Assembly (NCBI RefSeq): GCF_051900425.1
Contig: NZ_JBHZGK010000002.1
Coordinates: 124,001-188,000 of the forward strand
DNA length: 64,000 nt
Reading direction: 5' to 3'
Origin: Frateuria_A sp051900425
GTDB taxonomy: Bacteria > Pseudomonadota > Gammaproteobacteria > Xanthomonadales > Rhodanobacteraceae
Shown here piece after piece: positions 41,630 to 51,051 of this stretch (position 1 is the stretch's first letter; each line of letters starts with the position of its first letter). The notes beneath the pieces are model-generated. The model was given only the letters and a program-made list of their open reading frames with translations. It searched no databases and was not told the origin of the DNA. A program made the position numbers and the translations under genes.

Positions 41630-42169
41630 ATGCTCACCATCGGCGACAAGTTCCCCCAGTTCAGCGTCCCGGCCACCGTCTCGATCGAGAACCTGGACAA
41701 GGCCTTCAGCACGATCGACAACAACACCTACAAGGGCAAGTGGCTGTGCGTGTTCTTCTACCCGAAGGACTTCACCTTCGTCTGCCCGACCGAGATCAAG
41801 GGCTTCTCGGACGTCAACGAGCAGTTTGCCGACCGTGACTGCCAGGTCCTGGCCGCCAGCACCGACTCGGAGTTCGTGCACCTGGCCTGGCGCAAGGACC
41901 ACAAGGACCTGCGCGACCTCAAGTTCCCGATGCTGGCGGACATCAAGAAGGATCTCAGCAACGCGCTGGGCATCCTGACCGCCGATGGTGTGGCGCAGCG
42001 CGCGACCTTCCTGGTCGACCCGGAAGGCATCATTCGCTTCGTCTACGTGACCGATGGCTCGGTCGGGCGCAACCCGCAGGAAGTGCTGCGCGTGCTCGAC
42101 GCCCTGCAGACCGACGAGCTGTGCCCGTGCAACTGGCACCAGGGCGAAGACACCCTCAAGGTCGCCTGA
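41630..42169 (+). CDS. ahpC: Alkyl hydroperoxide peroxidase AhpC (2-Cys peroxiredoxin)
   Basis: A 179-residue peroxiredoxin. Peroxidatic Cys52 is in FVCPTE, and the resolving cysteines 165 and 167 in ELCPCNWHQG form a three-cysteine arrangement like mycobacterial AhpC, whose reductant is AhpD. An ahpD homologue follows. A good AAGGAG precedes the start. Expression is expected to be induced by peroxide through OxyR. Confidence 0.96.
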   Translation: MLTIGDKFPQFSVPATVSIENLDKAFSTIDNNTYKGKWLCVFFYPKDFTFVCPTEIKGFSDVNEQFADRDCQVLAASTDSEFVHLAWRKDHKDLRDLKFPMLADIKKDLSNALGILTADGVAQRATFLVDPEGIIRFVYVTDGSVGRNPQEVLRVLDALQTDELCPCNWHQGEDTLKVA

Positions 42170-42237
42170 TCGCCTCTCGCTTGCAGTAACCGCGCGTCCG
42201 GATCCCTCCCCCTCCCCACGGACGCGCGGACTCCCCA

Positions 42238-42276
42238 GCCGGCGGCGAAGCCCGCTTCGCCGCCGGCCTTTTTTTT
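42238..42276 (+). terminator. Terminator-like hairpin between ahpC and ahpD
   Basis: A 13-bp perfect stem GCCGGCGGCGAAG/CTTCGCCGCCGGC with a 4-base loop is followed by eight T. It sits 20 bp before the ahpD start, so it would reduce ahpD expression relative to ahpC by partial termination. Confidence 0.85.
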
Positions 42277-42297
42277 GGACTTCAAGAAGGTGTCCCC

Positions 42298-42837
42298 ATG
42301 AGTCTTGCCGACCTCAAGAGCCAGCTTCCCGACTACGCCAAGGACCTGCGCCTGAACCTCGATTCGGTGCTGAGCGAGGGCGGTGCGCCGGGGTTGGCGC
42401 AGAAACAGATCATGGTGGTCGCGCTCGCCGCGGCGATCGCCTCGCGCTACAAGCCGCTGACCCAGGCAGTGGCCGAGGAGGCCTCGCAGCATGCCAGTGC
42501 CGAGGAGCTCAACGGCGCCCGCGTGGCCGCGTCCATCATGGGCATGAACACGATCTACTACCGCTTCGTGCACCTGGTCAGCGAGCCCGAATACGGCACG
42601 CTGCGCGCAGGGCTTCGCATGAACGCGATGATGAATCCCGGCGGCACCAAGATCGACTTCGAACTCGCCTCGCTGGCCGTGGCGGCGGTCAACGGTTGCG
42701 GCATGTGCGTGGATTCGCATGAGAAGACCCTGCGCAAGCACGGCCTCTCGGCGCAGCCGATCCAGAGCGCGATCCGCATCGCGGCGGTGGTCCATGCGGT
42801 CGCCGTGGCGCTGGAGCAGGCCGACGTCGCCGGCTGA
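42298..42837 (+). CDS. ahpD: Alkyl hydroperoxidase AhpD (carboxymuconolactone decarboxylase family)
   Basis: A 179-residue AhpD-type protein with Glu122, redox Cys134 and Cys137 (NGCGMCVDSHE) and His141, the proton-relay set of mycobacterial AhpD. It reduces AhpC in place of AhpF. It is downstream of ahpC, separated by the terminator hairpin. Preceded by AAGGTG. Confidence 0.94.
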   Translation: MSLADLKSQLPDYAKDLRLNLDSVLSEGGAPGLAQKQIMVVALAAAIASRYKPLTQAVAEEASQHASAEELNGARVAASIMGMNTIYYRFVHLVSEPEYGTLRAGLRMNAMMNPGGTKIDFELASLAVAAVNGCGMCVDSHEKTLRKHGLSAQPIQSAIRIAAVVHAVAVALEQADVAG

Positions 42838-42862
42838 GCCGCGGGATCGCAGGACAGTACGG

Positions 42863-42892
42863 AGCCCGGCCAGCGATGGCCGGGCTTTTTTT
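42863..42892 (+). terminator. Terminator after ahpD
   Basis: A 10-bp stem AGCCCGGCCA/TGGCCGGGCT with a GCGA tetraloop is followed by a run of T. Confidence 0.9.
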
Positions 42893-43024
42893 CTTGCGCG
42901 TCGCCCGCCGAGCCGAGGCTTTCACGTTGCATCGAACCCGGCCATGCCTTTTGGCACTGTGTCACAAGTCATGCCCGGCCTAGGTTCGGGAACTTGCCTT
43001 CACAGTCCCTGGGGAAAACAAACC

Positions 43025-45706
43025 ATGCGTCGACTCGTCAAACCGCTCGTGCTCACCGCGCTGGCCGCCTGCTGCGGTGCCGCCTTTGCCGCCACGTCCG
43101 ACTCCGTGCCGCACGGCAAGCTGCCGCGCTGGGCGGTGCCCGAATCCTATGCGCTGTCCTTCAAGGTCGACCCGCGCCAGCAGGAATTCTCCGGTACCAC
43201 GCGCATCAAGGTGGACCTCAAGCAGGCCTCCGACCACATCTGGCTCCACGGGCACGATCTGAAGGTCTCGAAGGTCACCGTGACCGATGCCGCCGGCAAG
43301 ACGCACGGCGCCAAGTACGTCGAAGCGGCGCCGAAGGAGGGCGTGGTGAGGGTCGATTTCGCCGACACGCTCAAGCCGCAGGAGCTGACCCTGAGCTTCG
43401 ACTACACCGCGCCGCTCAACCAGCAGCTGCAGGGCCTGTACAAGGTCAGTCACGAAGGCCAGCCCTACGCGATGACGCAGATGGAGCCGATCAGCGCGCG
43501 CTACGCCTTCCCCGGTTTCGACGAGCCCGATTTCAAGACGCCGTTCGACATCAGCCTGACCATCCCCAGCGACGAGAAGGCGGTGGCCAACACCAAGCAA
43601 GTCAAGGAAGTGGCCGCGGGTGAGGGCTGGAAGACGCTGACCTTCTCCACCACCAAGCCGCTGCCGACCTACCTGGTCGCCTTCGGCGTGGGCCCCTGGG
43701 ACATCGTCGCCGGCCCGGACATCTCGCCGGACGCCTACCGCGCCACCCCGCTGCAGCTGCGCGGCATCGCCGCCAAGGGCGAAGGCCACCGCATGCAGCA
43801 TGTGCTTTCGGAAACGCCGAGCATCATCCACACGCTGGAGGACTACTACGCCTTCGGCTACCCGTGGGACAAACTCGACCTGCTGGCCGCGCCGGACTTC
43901 TCCGCCGGCGCGATGGAGAACGCGGGCCTGGTGACCTTCCGCGACTGGCTGCTGCTGCTCGATCCGGACTCCCCGGCGCAGTACGTGCGCGGCTCGTTCA
44001 ACGTCAACGCCCACGAGCTGGCCCACCAGTGGACCGGCGACACCGTCACCACGGCCTGGTGGAACGACATCTGGCTCAACGAGGCCTTCGCCACCTGGAT
44101 GCAGCAGAAGGTGACGATGAAGGTGCATCCGGAGTACCGCGCCGACCTCGACCGCGTGCGCGGCGCGCAGTACGCGATGGACAACGACGCCCTGGTCACC
44201 GCGCGCAAGATCCGCCAGCCGATCACCGGCAACGGCGACATCGAGACCGCGTTCGACTCGATCACCTACCAGAAGGGCGCCAGCGTGCTCGGCATGTTCG
44301 AGGGCTACGTCGGCGAGAAGACCTTCCAGCAGGGCATGCGCCAGTACATCCAGGACCACAAGTTCTCCACCGCCACCGCAGACGACCTGGTCGACTCGAT
44401 CGCCAAGGCCGCTGACAAGGGCGAGGACTTCAAGCAGGCCTTCAAGAGCTTCCTCAACCAGCCCGGCGTGCCCTACGTGCAGACCCAGCTGATGCAGAAG
44501 GACGGCCAGACCGTGCTCAAGCTCAGCCAGAGCCGCTACCTGCCGGTGGGCAGCAAGGGCGACGCGAAGCACGTCTGGGGCGTGCCGGTGTGCGTGCGCT
44601 ACGGCACCGCCGACGGCAGCAAGGTCAACTGCGAGCTGCTGGAAAAGGCCGCCGGCACGATCGCGCTGCCGGGTGCCAGCGCCAACACCTGGGTGATGCC
44701 CAACGCCAACGCCAGCGGCTATTACCGCTTCGGCATGGACAAGGGCGACCTCGCGCGCCTTGGCGACCAGATCAGCCACCTGACCGACGCCGAACAACTG
44801 GCTTATGCCGACGCGGCCGACGCCAGCTTCCACCATGGCGACATCAATGCGGGCGACCTGCTGGCGGCGCTCAAGCCGCTGACCGCCTCGCGCGTGCGTG
44901 CGGTGGCAACCGCGCCGATGGCCAGCTTCGAGTGGATCAACCGCTACCTGGCCGGCAACGACGCGCAACGCAATGCCCTCGATGCCTGGGCCAAGTCCGC
45001 CTACCTGCCGCGCATGGAGCTGCTCGGTTACCACCGCAAGGCGAACGAGCCGGACGACGATTCCCTGCTGCGCAGCACGCTGGCAGGCTTCCTCGCGCTG
45101 GACGTGAAGCTGCCGCAGGTGCGCGCCGAACTGCTCAAGCAGGGTGAGGCGGCGCTCCAGCGCAAGGCGGACGGTCACCTGAACCTCGACGCCGCCGACC
45201 CGGACCTGCTCGACACCGCGCTCGCGGTGGCGGTGCAGGAGCACGGCAAGAGTGCGGTCGACGCGCTCATCGCCGAGCTGCCCAAGACCTCCGATCCGGC
45301 CCAGCGCAACGCCATGCTGGCTGGCCTGAGCGCGGTCGAGGACCCGGCCCTGGCCGAGCAGGTGCGCAACTTCGCGCTGGACAAGCAGGTCAAGGTCGGC
45401 GAGATGGCGGCCCTGCTCCGGGGCAGCCGCGAGACGCGCGCGCAGCGTGACGCGATGTGGAAATGGGCGGTCGCCCATTACGACCGCATCGTCGAGCGCA
45501 CCGGCAGCTTCGCCGGCGGCCGCCTGCCTGGCCTGATGGGTGGCGGTGGTTGCTCGCAGGAGGAAGCCGATCGCCTGCAGGCGTTCTTCAAGACCCGAGC
45601 CAAGGACGTCACCGGTGCCGAGCGCGGCCTCGCGCAGACCACCGAGGACACGCTGCTGTGCACGGCGCTGAAGGCCAAGCAGGACCCCCAGGCGATCCTG
45701 CACTGA
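43025..45706 (+). CDS. M1-family zinc aminopeptidase, exported
   Basis: An 893-residue M1 metallopeptidase with a signal peptide (LVLTALAACCGAAFA). Substrate-recognition GAMEN is at 295-299, and zinc ligands His330 and His334 (HELAHQW) with Glu353 (NEAFA) define the active site. A C-terminal ERAP1-type helical domain follows (about 560-893). Family members trim N-terminal residues from peptides, here in the periplasm or outside. The start at 43025 gives the signal peptide; a frame to 42719 only adds the ahpD shadow. Confidence 0.93.
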   Translation: MRRLVKPLVLTALAACCGAAFAATSDSVPHGKLPRWAVPESYALSFKVDPRQQEFSGTTRIKVDLKQASDHIWLHGHDLKVSKVTVTDAAGKTHGAKYVEAAPKEGVVRVDFADTLKPQELTLSFDYTAPLNQQLQGLYKVSHEGQPYAMTQMEPISARYAFPGFDEPDFKTPFDISLTIPSDEKAVANTKQVKEVAAGEGWKTLTFSTTKPLPTYLVAFGVGPWDIVAGPDISPDAYRATPLQLRGIAAKGEGHRMQHVLSETPSIIHTLEDYYAFGYPWDKLDLLAAPDFSAGAMENAGLVTFRDWLLLLDPDSPAQYVRGSFNVNAHELAHQWTGDTVTTAWWNDIWLNEAFATWMQQKVTMKVHPEYRADLDRVRGAQYAMDNDALVTARKIRQPITGNGDIETAFDSITYQKGASVLGMFEGYVGEKTFQQGMRQYIQDHKFSTATADDLVDSIAKAADKGEDFKQAFKSFLNQPGVPYVQTQLMQKDGQTVLKLSQSRYLPVGSKGDAKHVWGVPVCVRYGTADGSKVNCELLEKAAGTIALPGASANTWVMPNANASGYYRFGMDKGDLARLGDQISHLTDAEQLAYADAADASFHHGDINAGDLLAALKPLTASRVRAVATAPMASFEWINRYLAGNDAQRNALDAWAKSAYLPRMELLGYHRKANEPDDDSLLRSTLAGFLALDVKLPQVRAELLKQGEAALQRKADGHLNLDAADPDLLDTALAVAVQEHGKSAVDALIAELPKTSDPAQRNAMLAGLSAVEDPALAEQVRNFALDKQVKVGEMAALLRGSRETRAQRDAMWKWAVAHYDRIVERTGSFAGGRLPGLMGGGGCSQEEADRLQAFFKTRAKDVTGAERGLAQTTEDTLLCTALKAKQDPQAILH

Positions 45707-45730
45707 CACCAGCCTGACGCTTGGAGTCGA

Positions 45731-45760
45731 AAGCCGGGCGGCAACGCCCGGCTTTTTTTT
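45731..45760 (+). terminator. Terminator of the aminopeptidase gene
   Basis: Stem AGCCGGGC and GCCCGGCT with loop GGCAAC, followed by eight T. On the other strand an A-to-T asymmetry is weaker, but it may also serve the convergent hydrolase gene. Confidence 0.88.
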
Positions 45761-45769
45761 GGACGACCG

Positions 45770-46699
45770 TCACTCCGCCGTGGGGACCGCCAGCGGCTGG
45801 ACGGGTGCCTCCGCCCGGACGAACGCCAGCAGGTCGACCAACACCGGGGCCTTGCTCCTGAACGGCTGCGCCAGCGCCAGCAGGATGCCGGCATGCCCCA
45901 CGTCCGGGTAGAGCTCGAGTGTCACCGGCTCGCCGTGACGCCGCAGCGCCTGCCCCAGCGACGAAGCGTTGCGGGAAGCCACGATGTCGTCCGCCCCACC
46001 TTGCAACAGGAGCATCGGTGGCTCATCGCCCGTGACGAAGTGCACCGGCTGCGAACGCAACTGCGCGGTCCGGGTGTCGCCGAACATGTCGACGAAGTCG
46101 GGGTCCGTGAGCGGCAGGAAGTCGTACGGGCCGGCCAGGCCGATGAAACCCCTCAGGTCGCGCGGCAGCATGCCCTCGGCGCCTAGCCAGCGGGCATCGG
46201 TCGCCAGCAAGGCGCCGATGTGCGCGCCAGCCGAATGCCCCATGACGAACAGCGCGCGCGGATCGGCGCCAAACCGCTGCGCATGCGTGCGGGTCCATGC
46301 CACCGCGCGGGCGGCATCATGCATGAAGCCGTCCAGCCTTGCCCCGGGCCATTTGCGGTAGTCCGGTATCACCGCGACCACGCCGTGGCGTGCCAGGGTT
46401 TCGCCCACCCAGCGATACCACTGGCGCTGGCCGGACTTCCAGTTGCCGCCATAGAAGAAGACGACCACCGGCGCGCCCGATGCGCCGGGCGGCCGGTAGA
46501 CATCCAGCGCGAGGCCGCGCGCCGGATCGAAGACCACGCCACGGGTGGCCTGTACGCCGCGTGCCCCGGTGACTGCGTTGAGCCCGCCGAAGAACAGTGT
46601 CTGGCATCCGCCGAGGAGGCAGGCGCCGATCAGGAAAGCCAGGTGGCCAGGCAGCCGCCGCCACGATGAAGACCCCAGGTGCACGCATGACTCCGGCAA
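45770..46699 (-). CDS. Alpha/beta hydrolase lipoprotein
   Basis: A 309-residue esterase-like protein. The probable lipobox is LLGGC (Cys32), after a hydrophobic stretch. The oxyanion region is FFYGGNWKSG, the nucleophile Ser is in GHSAGAH, the acid near LQGGADDIV and the His in DVGHAG. It resembles the BD-FAE/kynurenine formamidase-like hydrolases; the substrate is unknown. The gene is convergent with the aminopeptidase and divergent from prmC. Confidence 0.85.
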   Translation of the reverse strand: MPESCVHLGSSSWRRLPGHLAFLIGACLLGGCQTLFFGGLNAVTGARGVQATRGVVFDPARGLALDVYRPPGASGAPVVVFFYGGNWKSGQRQWYRWVGETLARHGVVAVIPDYRKWPGARLDGFMHDAARAVAWTRTHAQRFGADPRALFVMGHSAGAHIGALLATDARWLGAEGMLPRDLRGFIGLAGPYDFLPLTDPDFVDMFGDTRTAQLRSQPVHFVTGDEPPMLLLQGGADDIVASRNASSLGQALRRHGEPVTLELYPDVGHAGILLALAQPFRSKAPVLVDLLAFVRAEAPVQPLAVPTAE

Positions 46700-46779
46700 A
46701 CAACGTAGTTACGTCCGGGCGCCCGGAACGGATGCGGTCGGGATTTACACTGCGGGTTCCTGCCGACTCCGGATCCGCC

Positions 46780-47604
46780 ATGACGTCCCCGCGCGAACTC
46801 CTTTCACGGGCCGCAACCCGCCTGGGCGAGCGTGCGGATGCGGAGATCCTGCTCGCGCATGTGCTGGACAAGCCACGCAGCTGGTTGATAGCGCACGCCG
46901 ACGATGGCCTGGACCAGGCTGCGGCCGAGCGCTTCGAGCGCCTGCTGGCCCGTCGCGAGCAAGGCGAGCCGGTGGCCTATCTCACCGGCCGCCGGGGCTT
47001 CTGGACGCTGGAGCTGGAGGTGACGCCAGCCACGTTGATTCCCCGGCCGGAAACCGAGCTGCTGGTGGAACTGGCGCTGGCGCGGCTCCCGCAGGAAGGC
47101 TCGCCGCGCGTGGTGGACCTGGGTACCGGCAGCGGTGCCATCGCACTGGCGATCGCGCGCGAGTGCGCGCACGCGCGGGTGCTCGCCACCGACGCCAGCG
47201 TCGCGGCGCTGACCGTCGCTCGGCGCAACGCCGAAGGCAACCGGATCCGCAACGTATCCTTTGCCCACGGCGACTGGTTCGGCGGGCTGGCCGGCGAATG
47301 CTTCGACCTGGTCGTTTCCAATCCGCCGTACATCGCCGCGGGCGACCCGCACCTGAGCGACGGCGACCTGCGCTTCGAACCGGCCAGCGCATTGGCCTCG
47401 GGACACGATGGCCTGGACGACATCCGGCGCATCGTCCGGGATGCGCGCACGCACCTGGCGGCGGATGGATGGCTGTTGTTCGAGCACGGCTGGGATCAGG
47501 GGGCGGCCGCGCGCGGCCTGCTCGAAGCCGCCGGTTACCACGAGGTATTCACCGCGCAGGACCTCGAACAGCGCGACCGCGTCAGTGGTGGTCGCGCGCC
47601 TTGA
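46780..47604 (+). CDS. prmC: Release factor glutamine methyltransferase
   Basis: A 274-residue HemK/PrmC methyltransferase. The SAM-binding motif is VVDLGTGSGAIALA and the substrate motif is VVSNPPYIA. It methylates the Gln of the GGQ loop in release factors 1 and 2. The start at 46780 is the first ATG of the conserved N-terminal domain. Confidence 0.95.
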   Translation: MTSPRELLSRAATRLGERADAEILLAHVLDKPRSWLIAHADDGLDQAAAERFERLLARREQGEPVAYLTGRRGFWTLELEVTPATLIPRPETELLVELALARLPQEGSPRVVDLGTGSGAIALAIARECAHARVLATDASVAALTVARRNAEGNRIRNVSFAHGDWFGGLAGECFDLVVSNPPYIAAGDPHLSDGDLRFEPASALASGHDGLDDIRRIVRDARTHLAADGWLLFEHGWDQGAAARGLLEAAGYHEVFTAQDLEQRDRVSGGRAP

Positions 47605-47667
47605 TCGCCAGCGGCACGGTGGGGTGCGGGTCGTCCTTGCAGGCGCGCTTCTGCGCGCGAGCGCCCT

Positions 47668-49563
47668 TCAGCCTGCGCTGGCGGCCGCGCTCGCCACCGA
47701 CGGGAAGCGCGCGCGGATCGCATTGCGGATGCCGGGGAGGTCCAGCCCCGCCATGGAGAGCACTTCCTCGCGGCTGCCATGCTCCAGGTAGACGTCCGGA
47801 AGGCCAAGGTGCAGCACCGGCTTGACGATGCCGTGCGCGGCCAGGCACTCGGCCACGCCCGAGCCCGCGCCACCGGCGATCGCATTGTCCTCGAGCGTCA
47901 CGAACGCGTCGTGCGTCCTGGCCAGTTCCAGGATCATCGCCTCGTCCAGCGGCTTGACGAAGCGCATGTTGACCAGCGTGGCATCCAGCTCCGCCGCGAC
48001 TACCGCGGCCGGCGCCAGCATCGCCCCGAAGGACAGAATGGCGAGGCCACGGCCGCGCCGGCGCAGCTCGGCCTTGCCGATCGGCAGCGTGTCCAGCTCC
48101 TTGCGCACGGCGGCGCCGGGGCCGGTGCCGCGCGGGTAGCGGATCGCCGCCGGACCCGCATACGCGAAGCCGGTGGACAGCATCATCCGGCACTCGTTCT
48201 CGTCCGAGGGCGCCATGATCAGCATGTTCGGCAGGCAGCGCAGGAACGACAGGTCGAAGCTGCCCGCATGCGTGGCGCCATCCGGGCCGACCACCCCCGC
48301 GCGGTCGATCGCAAAGGTCACGTCCAGGTTCTGCAGCGCCACGTCGTGGATCGCCTGGTCGTAGGCGCGCTGCAGGAAGGTCGAGTAGATCGCCACCACC
48401 GGCTTGGCGCCCTCGCAGGCCATGCCGGCGGCCAGCGTCACCGCGTGCTGCTCGGCGATCGCCACGTCGAAGTAGCGCTTGGGGTATTCCTTCGAGAAGC
48501 GCACCAGGCCGGAACCTTCGCGCATCGCCGGCGTGATGCCCAGCAGCCGCTCGTCGGCGGCGGCCATGTCGCACAGCCAATCGCCGAAGACGTCGGTGTA
48601 GGTCGGCTTGGCCGGCGCGTTCTTCTTCACCACGCCGGCGACCGGGTCGAACGGGCCGACCGCGTGGTATTCGATCTGCTGCTGCTCGGCCGGCGCGTAG
48701 CCCTTGCCCTTGGTGGTGATCACGTGCAGCAACTGCGGTCCGGGCAGGTTCTTGACCGTGCGCAGCGCGCGCAGCAGGGCCGGGAGGTCGTGGCCGTCGA
48801 TCGGGCCGGTGTAGTGGAAGCCCAGTTCCTCGAACAGCGTCGAGGGCAGGAACATGCCCTTGGCGTGCTCCTCCCAGTTCTTGAAGAAGCGGCCGAACAG
48901 CGACTGCCTCGGAATCGCCTTCTTGGCCCGCTCGCGCACGGCATTGAGCCGGCGGCTGGCCATCGCGCGCGCCATCATCTTGGTCATCGCGCCGACGTTC
49001 TCGCTGATCGACATGCCGTTGTCGTTGAGCACCACCAGCATGTTCGGCTCGACGTCGCCGCCGTGGTTGAGGGCCTCGAAGGCCATGCCGGCGGTCATCG
49101 CGCCGTCGCCGATCACCGCCACGACCTTGCGGTCGTCGCCCTTGCGTTGCGCGGCGATCGCCATGCCCAGCGCGGCCGAGATCGAGGTGGAGGAGTGGCC
49201 CACGCCGAAGGTGTCGTACTCGCTTTCCTCGCGGCGCGGGAACGGCGCCAGGCCGTCCTTCTTCTTGATCGTGGTGATCCGGTCGCGCCGGCCGGTGAGG
49301 ATCTTGTGCGGGTAGCACTGGTGGCCCACGTCCCACACGAGCCGGTCGCGCGGCGTGTCGAACACGTGGTGCAGCGCCACGGTCAGCTCGACCACGCCCA
49401 GTCCTGCGCCGAAATGGCCGCCGGAGCTGGCGACCGACTCGATCAGGTACTGGCGCAACTCGTCGGCGACGGCGGGCAGCTCGGCATCGTGCACGCGGCG
49501 CAGGTCGTCCGGCGCCTCGATGCGGGCCAGGTGGGGATAACGGGATGGGTCGATCATCCGCAT
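47668..49563 (-). CDS. dxs: 1-deoxy-D-xylulose-5-phosphate synthase
   Basis: A 631-residue transketolase-fold enzyme. The thiamine diphosphate motif is VIGDGAMTAGMAFEALN; conserved regions include GHQCYPHKILTGR and IDRAGVVGPDGATHAG. It makes DXP from pyruvate and glyceraldehyde-3-phosphate, opening the MEP isoprenoid pathway. The start at 49563 (MRMIDPSRYP) is used; the alternative is 49557. Confidence 0.96.
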   Translation of the reverse strand: MRMIDPSRYPHLARIEAPDDLRRVHDAELPAVADELRQYLIESVASSGGHFGAGLGVVELTVALHHVFDTPRDRLVWDVGHQCYPHKILTGRRDRITTIKKKDGLAPFPRREESEYDTFGVGHSSTSISAALGMAIAAQRKGDDRKVVAVIGDGAMTAGMAFEALNHGGDVEPNMLVVLNDNGMSISENVGAMTKMMARAMASRRLNAVRERAKKAIPRQSLFGRFFKNWEEHAKGMFLPSTLFEELGFHYTGPIDGHDLPALLRALRTVKNLPGPQLLHVITTKGKGYAPAEQQQIEYHAVGPFDPVAGVVKKNAPAKPTYTDVFGDWLCDMAAADERLLGITPAMREGSGLVRFSKEYPKRYFDVAIAEQHAVTLAAGMACEGAKPVVAIYSTFLQRAYDQAIHDVALQNLDVTFAIDRAGVVGPDGATHAGSFDLSFLRCLPNMLIMAPSDENECRMMLSTGFAYAGPAAIRYPRGTGPGAAVRKELDTLPIGKAELRRRGRGLAILSFGAMLAPAAVVAAELDATLVNMRFVKPLDEAMILELARTHDAFVTLEDNAIAGGAGSGVAECLAAHGIVKPVLHLGLPDVYLEHGSREEVLSMAGLDLPGIRNAIRARFPSVASAAASAG

Positions 49564-49684
49564 ATTGTTGGCCCAGCCGCAGGGCGGGGCAAGGGCGGCG
49601 ACGTGAACGGAAGCGGGCGCCGTGCACACCGGGCACACGAAATCGCTCGCAAGCTGGCGGCGACCACGGCCAGAGACGCCACCC

Positions 49685-50206
49685 ATGTCCAAGCTATCCA
49701 CGGCCTTCCGCAGCTTCGCAGAGGCCACCGCCCGTTATTCGGGCAAGCCCACCGCCTTCCTGATTGCCGCGGCGGTCATCGTCCTGTGGGCGATCACCGG
49801 ACCGATGTTTGACTTCAACGACACCTGGCAGCTGGTGATCAACACCGGAACGACCATCATCACCTTCCTGATGGTGTTCCTGATCCAGAACAGCCAGAAC
49901 CGCGACAGTGCCGCCCTCCAGATCAAGCTGGACGAGCTGATACGCGCCACGCGAGCCCGCAACAGCCTGCTGGACGTCGACAACCTCGACGAGGAAGCAC
50001 TCGAGCGCATCCGGGAGAACTACCGCAAGCTCGCTCACAACAAGGAAGAGGAGGCCCGCCAGGCGAAACGCGCCGGCCATCGCGCCCGCGCCGAGGACGA
50101 GTCGGACGAGGCTTGCGAGGAGATCAGGGAGATCGAGCGCGAACTGGCCAAGGCCAGTGCGGATCGCGACGACGCGGACGCGGATCAGGGCGAGAAGTTT
50201 CGCTAG
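49685..50206 (+). CDS. Low-affinity iron permease-family membrane protein
   Basis: A 173-residue protein with two membrane segments (FLIAAAVIVLWAITGPMF and IITFLMVFLIQ) followed by QNSQNRDSAALQIKLDELIRA, the signature of the Fet4-like low-affinity iron permease family, and a long charged coiled-coil tail. The actual transport function of the bacterial members is unproven. The start at 49685 is preferred (MSKLSTAF). Convergent with the HNH gene, overlapping by 4 bp. Confidence 0.88.
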   Translation: MSKLSTAFRSFAEATARYSGKPTAFLIAAAVIVLWAITGPMFDFNDTWQLVINTGTTIITFLMVFLIQNSQNRDSAALQIKLDELIRATRARNSLLDVDNLDEEALERIRENYRKLAHNKEEEARQAKRAGHRARAEDESDEACEEIREIERELAKASADRDDADADQGEKFR

Positions 50207-50799
50207 CTCATCGCCCGCCGCCGGTCGCGCGGCAGGTGGTTGACCAGGAATTCCATCTGGTCGGCCAGGATGTTGCGGTTGGACAGGATCAGATGCTCCA
50301 CCCAACTGGGCCGGTACGGCACGGCCAGCAGCGGCATGTGGGCCTGTTGCGGTGTGCGGTTGGCCTTCTTCAGATTGCAGCTGAGGCACGCGCTGACCAC
50401 GTTCTCCCACTCGTCCTTGCCGCCGTGCGAGACCGGCTCGACGTGGTCGCGGGTCAGCTCGCCGCGGGAGAACTGGTTGCCGCAATACAGGCAAAGATGG
50501 CGGTCGCGGGCGAACAAGGCGGTATTGGTCAGCGCCGGCGCCGGGTCGATCGCGTGGTCGCGGCAATGGCCGGTGCTGGCGATGATCGGGTGCAGGTCCA
50601 GCCTGCTGCGTTCGCCGCGGGCGCGGTTGTGGCCGCCATGGACGGTCAGGCAGGGGTCGCCCAGGGTCCAGGCCACGGCCTCGCGCACGTAGAGGCAAAC
50701 GGCGTCCTGCCAGCTGATCCAGTCGAGGATCCGGCCGGCGGCGTCCAGCGAAAGCACCCGGGTCGCGTTGAGATCCCGGCGTGGCAGATCCATCAGCAT
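50203..50799 (-). CDS. HNH endonuclease-fold protein
   Basis: A 198-residue protein with a C-terminal HNH domain: zinc Cys pair CLYCG, catalytic TRDHVEPVSHGG, ENVVSAC and SCNLKKANRTP. It starts at 50799 behind GAAGGAAA. Stand-alone HNH proteins of this kind are widespread in proteobacterial cores; substrate and role are unknown. Confidence 0.88.
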   Translation of the reverse strand: MLMDLPRRDLNATRVLSLDAAGRILDWISWQDAVCLYVREAVAWTLGDPCLTVHGGHNRARGERSRLDLHPIIASTGHCRDHAIDPAPALTNTALFARDRHLCLYCGNQFSRGELTRDHVEPVSHGGKDEWENVVSACLSCNLKKANRTPQQAHMPLLAVPYRPSWVEHLILSNRNILADQMEFLVNHLPRDRRRAMS

Positions 50800-51051
50800 G
50801 CGGTTTCCTTCAGCCAGTTCATGAGATGCGGCGGAGGTGGTGCAGCGATGCGCTCGTGCTTCGAGCATAGCCCAATTTCGGCGCCCGGCGCGCGGTAAGC
50901 ATTTGACGCGCTTGGCAGATCGCCGGGGTCGGGGGCCATTCGCCCGGGCGCGTGGCCGCTGATATAGTCACGGATTCGCGACCCGACGCCGGGTTTGGGA
51001 GGGGGAGCCATCGGTGGCGACCCCGGCACGGCGGGGCAGAGGTAAGAAGAC

